40,968 bases of DNA from CALOBA01 sp942491465 (GTDB lineage Bacteria; Pseudomonadota; Gammaproteobacteria; Chromatiales; Chromatiaceae). A program made the translations under genes and the position numbers. The stretch covers positions 1 through 40,968 of the forward strand of contig CALOBA010000042.1 in assembly GCA_942491465.1 (NCBI GenBank), given 5' to 3'. The notes under the pieces were generated by a model. It made no database searches. It saw only the letters and a program-made list of their open reading frames with translations, and had not been told where the DNA came from. Shown here piece by piece: positions 10,401 through 16,595 of this stretch. How positions within the stretch are numbered: the first letter of the stretch is position 1; every line of letters starts with the position of its first letter.

Positions 10401-10904
10401 GAGATGCACGGCGGCACCATTGGTGTCCGCAGCGACGGGCCGGGCAAAGGCAGCGAATTCAGCATTCGTCTGCCCTGCCTCGCCGATGCTGCACCGGTAC
10501 CGCCCCCTGCGCCCACCGAGGACGCAGCGCTCCAGCCCGCCGCGGATCGGTTGCGGGTCTTGGTGGTCGACGACAATCGCGATGCCATCGACAGCCTCGA
10601 GCTGCTGCTGGGCGGCGAAGGTTACGAGGTCCTGGTGGCCTACGACGGCGAGTCCGCCCTCAGCCTGGCCACCACCATGCATCCCGATGTCGTGCTGCTG
10701 GATATCGGCTTACCCGGTATGGACGGCTACGCGGTCGCGCGGACCCTGCGCCAGCGCTTGGGGCACAAGGTGCTGCGGATCATCGCCATCACCGGCTACG
10801 GACAGCCCGAGAGTCGCAAGCAATCCCAGTCCGCAGGCTTTGACCTGCACCTGGTCAAGCCCATCGATTTCGACCATCTGCTGCGGGTGCTTGCCGGGTC
10901 TTAG
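7404..10904 (+). CDS. bphP: Bacteriophytochrome hybrid histidine kinase (PAS-GAF-PHY-PAS-PAS-HisKA-HATPase-REC)
   Basis: This is a red/far-red photoreceptor kinase. Biliverdin attachment is expected at Cys17 in CEAEPIHIPGAIQPHG. The GAF domain carries the PASDIPSQAR motif (Asp206) and the CHH pair (GLVACHHQTPH). The PHY tongue motif PRQSF is at residues 473-477. Two further PAS domains follow (around 525-650 and 670-795). The kinase has the H-box AHELRNPL (His813), N-box NLLTNAAKF, G1 RDSGRGLD and G2 GGLGIGLSLAKR. A fused receiver domain has phospho-acceptor Asp1100 (VLLDIGLPGMDG). At 1166 residues it is longer than simple bacteriophytochromes because of the extra PAS pair and receiver. GGGAGC precedes the ATG by about 10 bp. 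No haem oxygenase gene (bphO) is present in the window. The output partner is unknown; the coupled DHp-only protein is the nearest candidate. Confidence 0.95.
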   Translation: MTSSRDSTAKLPDLEQCEAEPIHIPGAIQPHGVLFALAPADLRITQVSRNARPLLGIAAEGLLGRGLAEALDPALAERVREAHEQCLHQPDANVDFEWQLPGSDQPFAAYVHRSGEILVLELEAAPTAPGTLSDMVAEAMRGISQIRREPDLSTKLDTATRLFRRLTGYDRVMVYRFDEDWHGEVIAEARRPDLEPYLGLHYPASDIPSQARHMFTINPYRVIRDVDYVPSTLQPSERPGSGEPLDLSRSLLRSVSPVHLEYLRNMGVASTLTLSLTRGGRLWGLVACHHQTPHALSPRLREVASCMAEDVATQIALSEEVAERHYGAHLKACRDRIVLLMRQGARLPELIDGPELANVLGAIGADGVAFIRGGQVVSGGVAPEARRILELAAHLSNVHPNDPSELFATDCLSEHVPNTVDLAATVAGIALFPLEAAQSIKLMWFRREQLREVTWSGNPDKAMDVAADGRMSPRQSFAAWGEIVRLRSRRWRAQELDSARKLGTLIDIEWRKVAEEALRENESLLKDVLDSLSAHIAVLDGEGTITAVNAAWRRYAERNGGNAVCLPGVNYLAVCRRASAGAGWADANAALEGVARVLGGEAGSFSLQYPCSWASEARWFQMRVFALSGPRAGAVVAHEDITIQTLAEEALQRSQAQLREAAEAALRLSEESFRLAVDNMPDGLVIYDERMRYRFVNAMSRRRSGLEPDVYLGRRDDEIHPPEVYARCLPHLTRTYETRSPTTFECSLTLPTGHYDCVVTYVPMLERDQVIQVFGFFHDISERKHSEAKLAEQARQLREADWRKNEFLAMLAHELRNPLAPIANAVALLRRTGAQADLGWCLEVIDRQTMHLTRLVDDLLDVSRISRGIIELRPAPMDVADMVTRALEASRPAIEARRHGLHVRLPRTPLRIHGDLVRLTQAVSNLLTNAAKFTDEGGRIWLTLEATADGVVIRVRDSGRGLDQAQIASIFDLFYQVDSSIARTEGGLGIGLSLAKRLVEMHGGTIGVRSDGPGKGSEFSIRLPCLADAAPVPPPAPTEDAALQPAADRLRVLVVDDNRDAIDSLELLLGGEGYEVLVAYDGESALSLATTMHPDVVLLDIGLPGMDGYAVARTLRQRLGHKVLRIIAITGYGQPESRKQSQSAGFDLHLVKPIDFDHLLRVLAGS

Positions 10905-10930
10905 ACCCGGCGCTGATCGGCGCACGCATG

Positions 10931-10949
10931 CTTCTGAACCTTGACTTAG
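10931..10949. repeat. Solo end of the MITE-like palindromic element
   Basis: CTTCTGAACCTTGACTTAG matches the right terminus of the roughly 105-bp element found complete at 16261, 16496 and 28077. It lies in the 48-bp gap between the convergent stops of the bacteriophytochrome and AAA/nuclease genes. Confidence 0.6.
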
Positions 10950-10952
10950 GCG

Positions 10953-12527
10953 CTAGAGCCGCAGCAGCTGCACCCGCCGACCGCCGGGGCTGACCTGCGC
11001 GCTGCTCTGCAGCCGTTCGGCCAGGGGTGGCTGGCCGCTGCGCCGATCGAAGATGACCAGCCAGCCGCCGTCCAGACCGAGGCCCGCCAGGTAGCCGTCG
11101 AGCTGGGTCAGGCCCTGGCGCAGCGGGTCGGGCTCGCCGTCGCGCCAGACCTTCAGCTCGATGGCGAGGACCTGGTGGCGGTAGCGCAGGCAGAGATCCA
11201 TGCGCCCACGCTGGATGGCGTATTCGCGCTCCAGCGTGCCCTCGCCGTTGACCACCCGCTGCAGGAAGGCCATCAGCACCAGGTGCGGGGCGATCTCGTG
11301 GTAGGGGGCGCTGCCGAGCAGTGGCTCGCCGTGCTGGCGCCAGAAGGCCAGAAAGGCGTCGAGGAGTTGGTCCGGGTTGAGGCTGCCGTCGGCATGGAGC
11401 CAGGTGGGGCTGATCTGGGGCAGCGAATCCTGGGGGCCGCCGGCCAGGGCGCGGGGCAGGACCTCGCGATAGATCGGATTGGCCACCACCAGCCCGCCGC
11501 CGTTGGCCCGGCGCAGCAGGCCGAGGTCGACCAGATACTGGCGGTCGTCCTCCGACACCGCACCCAAGGCGGTGCCGGCCAGCATCGGCTCGATGACGCG
11601 GCGCACCCGCGCCTCGCGCAGCTTGTCGGCGAGTTGGTCCAGATGGGTGACCCGGTTCAGGATCAGGTTTTCCTTCGCCTGCTCGATCAGGTCGCCGCCG
11701 ATGGGTCGGGAGCGGTCGCGCCCCGCACGCATGTCGAAGCAGGCCTCGTAGGCCAGGGCGTTGACCAGCCAGGGTTGGCCTTGGGTCAGCTCCCAGACCC
11801 GCGCCAACGCCTTCGGCGTGAACGTCTGCCCGGTCTCGGCGGTGTGCTCGCCGAGCAGCGCCGTCACGTCGGTCCGGCGGAAATCCCCCAGCCGCAGCGA
11901 CTTGGCCTTGATGTTGAAGGCGCTGCCACCGGTGATGATCGCCTGCTCGGCGCTGGAATGGATGCGGTAGTCGCGCAGGTCGCGCACGCCGCAGAGGATG
12001 ACCGTCTGCGGGAAATGCCCCGGGCGCTGGGTGTAGCCGGCGCGCAGTTGGCGCAACAGCGAGATCAGGGTGTCGCCCACCAGGGCGTCGACCTCATCCA
12101 GCAGCAGGACCACCGGCTGCGGCGATGCCGCGCACCAGCGCGCGAGAAACTCGCCGACGGCGGTGGCGCCGCTGGAGCCCCGTATGACCTCCTGCGCCAA
12201 GTCGGTGGCCTGCGCATCGCCGAGCCGGTCGCGGGCGGCGCGCGCAATCTGCTCCACCACCGCCGCCATGCCCTGGTCGACCTGCTCGCGGTAGGCCTGC
12301 GCGACCTCGATGTTGGCGTACAGTGCCCGATAGCGCCCGGCCCCATTCAGGTGCTCCATCAGTGCCAACAGGCAGGTGGTCTTGCCGGTCTGGCGCGGGG
12401 CGTGCAGCAGGAAGTACTTCTGCTGCTCGATGAGGCCGAGGATGTCGTCCAGGTCCCAGCGCTCCAGCGGTGCCAGGCAATAGTGCATTTCAGGCCGGAC
12501 CGGCCCCTCGGTGGTGAAGAATCGCAT
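10953..12527 (-). CDS. AAA-like ATPase with C-terminal PD-(D/E)XK nuclease-like domain
   Basis: The 524-residue protein has Walker A in LLHAPRQTGKTTCL (Lys49) and Walker B in VVLLLDEVDALV near residue 150. A winged-helix-like middle follows. The C-terminus near 455-500 (RGRMDLCLRYRHQVLAIELKVW) has the D-x(n)-ExK pattern of PD-(D/E)XK enzymes. Proteins of this layout are a widespread ATPase/nuclease-like family in cyanobacteria and gammaproteobacteria whose job is not established; links to mobile or defence functions have been suggested. It is convergent with the phytochrome gene and divergent from the cytochrome gene. The start at 12527 fits the conserved MRFFTTEGPV opening, though the ribosome-binding site is weak. 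Confidence 0.8.
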   Translation of the reverse strand: MRFFTTEGPVRPEMHYCLAPLERWDLDDILGLIEQQKYFLLHAPRQTGKTTCLLALMEHLNGAGRYRALYANIEVAQAYREQVDQGMAAVVEQIARAARDRLGDAQATDLAQEVIRGSSGATAVGEFLARWCAASPQPVVLLLDEVDALVGDTLISLLRQLRAGYTQRPGHFPQTVILCGVRDLRDYRIHSSAEQAIITGGSAFNIKAKSLRLGDFRRTDVTALLGEHTAETGQTFTPKALARVWELTQGQPWLVNALAYEACFDMRAGRDRSRPIGGDLIEQAKENLILNRVTHLDQLADKLREARVRRVIEPMLAGTALGAVSEDDRQYLVDLGLLRRANGGGLVVANPIYREVLPRALAGGPQDSLPQISPTWLHADGSLNPDQLLDAFLAFWRQHGEPLLGSAPYHEIAPHLVLMAFLQRVVNGEGTLEREYAIQRGRMDLCLRYRHQVLAIELKVWRDGEPDPLRQGLTQLDGYLAGLGLDGGWLVIFDRRSGQPPLAERLQSSAQVSPGGRRVQLLRL

Positions 12528-12735
12528 CGGCTGACCCCGTTTTCAGGTGTTTCGCGACCGCCGGCCCCCGGGTTGCGCAGGGTTCATCGGTATCCTACTG
12601 ACTCTAGGGGCTTGACGCGAGCCGATGGGGCTGCGAGCCTTGTGCGGTCGCATGGCCATGGCAACGTTGCCCGATAAACAACCCTGCAGCAGCGGCAGAC
12701 ATTCCAAATCAAGCACGAGATCCCTGCCGGACGCA

Positions 12736-13365
12736 ATGGTCCGTTTCCATTCCCTGCATTTGAGCACGTCGGCGGTCGTTCTCGCCGCCCTGATTGGGGT
12801 GCTGTCACCGTCGCTTGGCACCATTGCTGCCGCAGATTTGGACGCGCCCCTTGCCGCCGATCCCTTCGCCCGCGGTCGCTATCTGGCGGAGGCCGGTCTC
12901 TGCGCCTTCTGCCACACCGCCGATGATGGCAAGCCGTTTGCCGGCGGGCGGCCCCTGCAGACGCGCTACGGCACGCTGTACAGTCGCAACATCACCCCGC
13001 ACCGGGGGTATGGGATCGGTGGCTGGAGCGACGAGGATTTCGTGCGCGCGCTCAAGGAGGGCGTCGCCCCGGACGGGACGCACTATTACCCGGCCTTTCC
13101 CTATCGATCGTTTTCGCTGATGAGCCGCGACGACATCCTGGCGCTGAAGGCGTATCTTGCGACGGTCGCGCCCGTCGCGCAGCCGAATCGCCCCCATGAG
13201 CTGGCTTGGTATGCCGCTCAGCAGTTGTCGTTGGGGTTGTGGAAATGGCTGAATTTCGACCCCGCCCGGACCGGCGATCCGCCGATGCCGGGCGGGCTTT
13301 GGACCGACGGCATCTACCGGGATGCCGTCGACGGGACGGATTCCGGCGCCATCCCTACGCCCTGA
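12736..13365 (+). CDS. Monohaem c-type cytochrome, alcohol/aldehyde dehydrogenase cytochrome-subunit type
   Basis: A signal peptide (STSAVVLAALIGVLSPSLG) precedes the mature protein ADLDAPLAADPFARGRYL. One haem-binding CAFCH motif is at residues 56-60, and YPAFPYRSFSLMSRDD provides the likely axial Met. These features match the first haem domain of the cytochrome subunits of membrane dehydrogenases, which have three such domains in about 400-450 residues. This protein is only 209 residues and ends after the first domain and a linker, so it is a truncated or single-domain relative. It should be periplasmic and carry electrons. No dehydrogenase partner lies nearby. The start at 12736 was chosen so that the signal peptide is N-terminal. 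Confidence 0.8.
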   Translation: MVRFHSLHLSTSAVVLAALIGVLSPSLGTIAAADLDAPLAADPFARGRYLAEAGLCAFCHTADDGKPFAGGRPLQTRYGTLYSRNITPHRGYGIGGWSDEDFVRALKEGVAPDGTHYYPAFPYRSFSLMSRDDILALKAYLATVAPVAQPNRPHELAWYAAQQLSLGLWKWLNFDPARTGDPPMPGGLWTDGIYRDAVDGTDSGAIPTP

Positions 13366-13414
13366 CCCGGCCCTCCGGCCGGTCGCCCGCACCACCTTGC
13401 CCGATCTTTTTGCA

Positions 13415-14782
13415 ATGAGCCTGTCCGAACGCTTCGCCGATCTCGATCTGTCCGAGCCCCTACTGCGCGGCCTTGCCAAGGCGGGCTGGGAGCAGCCGAC
13501 CCCCGTGCAGGCGCGGGTCATCCCGCCGGCACTGGAGGGCATCGACCTGCTGGTGCAGGCCGCCACCGGGACCGGCAAGACCGCCGCCTTCCTGTTGCCG
13601 GCGATGCAGCGGCTGCTGGACCGGCCCGCCCCCCGCAGCGCGACCCGAGTGCTGGTATTGGTGCCGACGCGGGAGCTGGCGCGACAGATCTGTGATCATT
13701 TCTTCGCCATCGGCAGCTTCACCCGGCTCGGGGTCGGACTGATCATCGGCGGCGAGCCCCGGGGCCATCAGGTCGCTGTCCTGCGGCGTAATCCCGAGGT
13801 CCTGGTCGCCACCCCGGGGCGTCTGCTGGAGCACCTCGAGCGCGGTGAGGCGTCGCTGGAGGATCTGGAGGTGCTGGTCCTGGACGAGGCCGACCGGATG
13901 CTGGATCTGGGCTTCTCCACCGAGGTGCTGGCGGTGATCGACCAGTGCCGTCCCCACCGCCAGACCCTGCTGTTCTCCGCGACCCTGGGGCATCGCGGCC
14001 TGGAGCCGATCCGCGGGCGGCTGGCCGAGACCAGCGAGACCATCATCATCGATGCGGTGCGCGAGCCGCACCGGGATATCAGCCATGGGATCATCACCAG
14101 CGACGACCCGCCGCACAAGGAACTCCAAATCCTGTGGCTGCTGGAGCACGAGCCCTGCGCCAAGACCCTGATCTTCTGCAACACCCGCCAGCGCGTCGAC
14201 ACGGTCACCGCTGGGCTGCGCGCCGCGGGCCTGCGCTGTGCCGGACTCCACGGCGAGCTGGAGCAGGCCGAGCGCAAGCGGGTCCTCGCGCTGTTCCGCG
14301 ATGGCGTGTTGAGCGCGTTGGTGGCCACCGACGTCGCCGCCCGCGGTCTGGATGTCCCCGGCGTCGAACGGGTCATCAATCTGGACGTGCCGCGCTCCGG
14401 GCAGGACTACCTGCATCGTGCCGGCCGCACCGGCCGCGCCGGAGCGCAGGGGCAGACGGTCTCGCTGGTGCTGGCCCCGGAGTGGAATCGCATGGAGAGC
14501 ATCGGTCGCTGGCTCGGACTGGCCCTGGCCCATCGTGACCTGGAGGGATTGGCGGCGCGCTTTCGCGGGGAGCCGTCCCGCGCCAAGCGCAGCACCCGGG
14601 GGAAGCCGAAGAAGAAGGCCGGAAACCGCGGGGCGGCGGCAAAGCCGCCGCGCACCAAGGAGCGGCTGCGCGACCGCAAGAACATCGGCAAGCGGCGGCG
14701 GCCTTCGTCAGCCGGCAGCGGGACGCCGGCGGGGGATGAGCCGCCGCGGCGCCGGCCGCCCCAAGGCGGCGACGACCACTGA
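13415..14782 (+). CDS. srmB: ATP-dependent DEAD-box RNA helicase SrmB
   Basis: All DEAD-box motifs are present: Q motif WEQPTPVQ, Walker A ATGTGKT (residues 50-56), PTRELA, TPGR, DEAD at 157-160, SAT, VATDVAARGLDVP and HRAGRTGRAG. The basic C-terminal tail (RTKERLRDRKNIGKRRRPSS) closely resembles that of E. coli SrmB (which ends RDTKNIGKRRKPSG), separating it from RhlE, RhlB and DbpA. At 455 residues it is close to the E. coli length. SrmB acts early in 50S ribosome assembly. The start is ATG 13415 (MSLSERFADL); an upstream in-frame ATG inside the cytochrome gene adds no conserved sequence. It is convergent with the META-domain gene, with 7 bp between the stops. Confidence 0.9.
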   Translation: MSLSERFADLDLSEPLLRGLAKAGWEQPTPVQARVIPPALEGIDLLVQAATGTGKTAAFLLPAMQRLLDRPAPRSATRVLVLVPTRELARQICDHFFAIGSFTRLGVGLIIGGEPRGHQVAVLRRNPEVLVATPGRLLEHLERGEASLEDLEVLVLDEADRMLDLGFSTEVLAVIDQCRPHRQTLLFSATLGHRGLEPIRGRLAETSETIIIDAVREPHRDISHGIITSDDPPHKELQILWLLEHEPCAKTLIFCNTRQRVDTVTAGLRAAGLRCAGLHGELEQAERKRVLALFRDGVLSALVATDVAARGLDVPGVERVINLDVPRSGQDYLHRAGRTGRAGAQGQTVSLVLAPEWNRMESIGRWLGLALAHRDLEGLAARFRGEPSRAKRSTRGKPKKKAGNRGAAAKPPRTKERLRDRKNIGKRRRPSSAGSGTPAGDEPPRRRPPQGGDDH

Positions 14783-14789
14783 GGGGGGC

Positions 14790-15593
14790 TCAGTCGGGAT
14801 CATCGCTGGCCCGAAAACGCGCCAGCGTGCTGCCGTCGGCATCGAATAGGGCCAGCTCCCGGCCTTCGATCCGATAGCGCTCGACGCGCTCCAGCGCCGC
14901 GAAGTAGGCCGTCTCCTGCTCCCCCGCACCGTCCGGACCCGGACAGGCCATCCGCGTCGACGCCACCGGCCCCACCAGGCGCAGCTGCCCACCGTCGTGC
15001 TCGAACCCGCCGCGATAGCTGTTGCAGGCCTTGCCGGCGAACTGGCCGTCGTCGCGCAGCTGCAGCGTGACCTCGGTGCCGACCAGCGCCGAGGTCACGC
15101 CGCCGCGACCGTTGTTGTAGCCGGTCAGGCGCCAGCGCGTGCCGGTCAGCCGCGGTCCTTGATAGCGGTTGAAGGAGAGTAGGGGGGTCCGGTCGGCATC
15201 CTCGATGATCAGGGTGTCCTGCTCGATCCGATAGCCGGCGGCCTGCTGCAGCCCGTCGATGACGGCCTGCTCGCGGATCATGATCGCCGGCGGGCAGGCC
15301 ATCATGGTGGCGCCGATGCGCGGATCGAAGCGCAGCGCACCGTCGCCGGAACCATAGGCCCCCATCAAGCGATTGCAGCCGATGCTGCCGCTGAAGCGAC
15401 CGCCGCTGAACCGCACCACCGCCTCGCCGTCGACGGGTCCGGCAGGTTGCAGCCCGTCGTTGTTTCGGTAGCTGGCGAGCTGCCAGTCCTGATCTTCCAG
15501 CGTCGCGGGGGGGTTAGGCGCGTCGGCGGTGTCGGCCGCCAGGGCGGTCAACGGCAAGATCATCAGCAGGGCCGTGGTGATGAGCCAGGACAT
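14790..15593 (-). CDS. Exported protein with two META (HslJ-like) domains
   Basis: The start ATG 15593 (MSWLITTALLMILPLTALAA) is preceded by GGAG 8 bp upstream and gives a clean signal peptide. The mature part has two tandem META domains. The first has WQLASY, GSIGCNRLMGAYG and ATMMACPP; the second has WRLTGYNNG, KACNSYRGGFEHDGGQLRL and STRMACPG. META domains occur in HslJ, a heat-inducible envelope protein linked to stress and novobiocin resistance. A periplasmic stress role is inferred. Length is 267 residues. It is convergent with srmB. Confidence 0.8.
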   Translation of the reverse strand: MSWLITTALLMILPLTALAADTADAPNPPATLEDQDWQLASYRNNDGLQPAGPVDGEAVVRFSGGRFSGSIGCNRLMGAYGSGDGALRFDPRIGATMMACPPAIMIREQAVIDGLQQAAGYRIEQDTLIIEDADRTPLLSFNRYQGPRLTGTRWRLTGYNNGRGGVTSALVGTEVTLQLRDDGQFAGKACNSYRGGFEHDGGQLRLVGPVASTRMACPGPDGAGEQETAYFAALERVERYRIEGRELALFDADGSTLARFRASDDPD

Positions 15594-15721
15594 GAGGGGT
15601 ACTCCGCGGGCAGCGTCGCCCATGAGATTCACAGGGGAATTTTATAGTATGGCGCAAGCACGCGCCTTTGCCGAGCCGCCGCCGCCAGCGGCGGAGCGCC
15701 GGGGCATCCGCCGACGCCGAC

Positions 15722-16381
15722 TCAGGGCAGGATACGGATCGGCGTGCCATTCCGAACCAGTCGCCAGATCTCGTCCATCTCGTGATTCTTGACGGCGATG
15801 CAGCCGTTGGTCCAATCCCTCGTGTCATATTCCTTGGCGACCCGCTCGGAGCTCAGCCAGTTCGGGCGACCATGAACCATGATCAGGCCGCCGGGGCTGG
15901 GGTAGCCCATGGCGCGGGCGAACGCCTTATCCTGCTCGTTCGGATAGGAGACGTGGATCGATTTGTGGAAGCGACTGTTGGGGTTGCGCCAATCGAGGAC
16001 GTAGTCACCCAGGGGCGTGCGCTCGTCACCCTCGCGGAATTTGTGCCCGACCGGGCTGTCGCCGAGGTTGACGCGATATTCGCGCAGGACCTGCTGGCCC
16101 TTATAGAGGATCAGCTTGCGCTCGCCCTTCTTGACCACGACCCGGTCGGCAAGCCCGGTGGGCGATTCGGGCGCGGATGCGCAGGCGCCGAGACCGGCGG
16201 CCAGGGCAGTACAGACAAGCGCGATGGCGAGCCGACCGAGCAGGTTTCGGGCGGCGTTGCTAAGGATCGGTTCAAAAACAAGTGGTACAGACGTCCGCTC
16301 GCGGAGCCTTTGGATTTGACGTTTCGTGGTTGCGTCTGCACCACTTGTTTCTGAACCTTGACTAAGGGGGAGGTTGGACAT
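15722..16381 (-). CDS. L,D-transpeptidase (YkuD) lipoprotein, 5' end supplied by a repeat element
   Basis: The YkuD catalytic signature is present: MVHGRPNW (His170) and DWTNGCIAVKNHEMDEIW (nucleophile Cys194), counting from the start at 16381. The enzyme should form or modify peptidoglycan cross-links or attach proteins to the wall. A signal sequence (RLAIALVCTALAAGLGAC) ends in a lipobox, so it is probably an outer-membrane or periplasmic lipoprotein. The frame has no ATG, GTG or TTG between the signal sequence and the palindromic element at 16261-16365. The nearest ATG (16381) lies beyond the element, so translation must pass through it, adding about 40 unusual residues, or else the true start was lost. 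An alternative ATG is at 16450. Expression may be impaired. Confidence 0.8.
   Translation of the reverse strand: MSNLPLSQGSETSGADATTKRQIQRLRERTSVPLVFEPILSNAARNLLGRLAIALVCTALAAGLGACASAPESPTGLADRVVVKKGERKLILYKGQQVLREYRVNLGDSPVGHKFREGDERTPLGDYVLDWRNPNSRFHKSIHVSYPNEQDKAFARAMGYPSPGGLIMVHGRPNWLSSERVAKEYDTRDWTNGCIAVKNHEMDEIWRLVRNGTPIRILP
16261..16365. repeat. MITE-like palindromic element, copy A
   Basis: This is a 105-bp element. The left arm is TAAGGATCGGTTCAAAAACA then AGTGGTACAGACG; the right arm is CGTCTGCACCACTTGTTTCT then GAACCTTGACTAA. The terminal arms are inverted repeats of about 28 bp, and a roughly 45-bp non-palindromic centre includes GAGCCTTTGGATT. It lies across the 5' end of the L,D-transpeptidase gene. 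Confidence 0.85.
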
Positions 16382-16495
16382 GGTGGGTGGCCCTACGGCG
16401 AGGTCTTCAGGTGCGATGCAACGAGGCGAAAGACCGCCGATTGTACTCAAAGCCGCCGGTGTCGCGCACCGTCGGACCGCATTGCCCGACAGGGC

Positions 16496-16595
16496 TTAGG
16501 ATCGGTTCAAAAACAAGTGGTGCAGACGCCCGCTCGCTGAGCCTTTGGATTGTCCGTTTCGTGGTTGCGTCTGCACCACTTGTTTCCGAACTTAG
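16496..16595. repeat. MITE-like palindromic element, copy B
   Basis: Nearly identical to copy A over the left arm and centre (TTAGGATCGGTTCAAAAACA and GAGCCTTTGGATT). The right end is shortened to TTTCCGAACTTAG. Its last bases form the stop codon (TAA on the minus strand, 16592-16594) of the DUF1631 gene. The 130 bp between copies A and B hold no recognised gene. Confidence 0.85.

Noticed and set aside
7410..10682. Very long minus-strand open frame opposite the phytochrome gene
   Set aside because: It is a mirror of strong plus-strand coding bias; its peptide (Gln/Gly/His-rich) lacks any domain, while the plus strand shows all phytochrome motifs.
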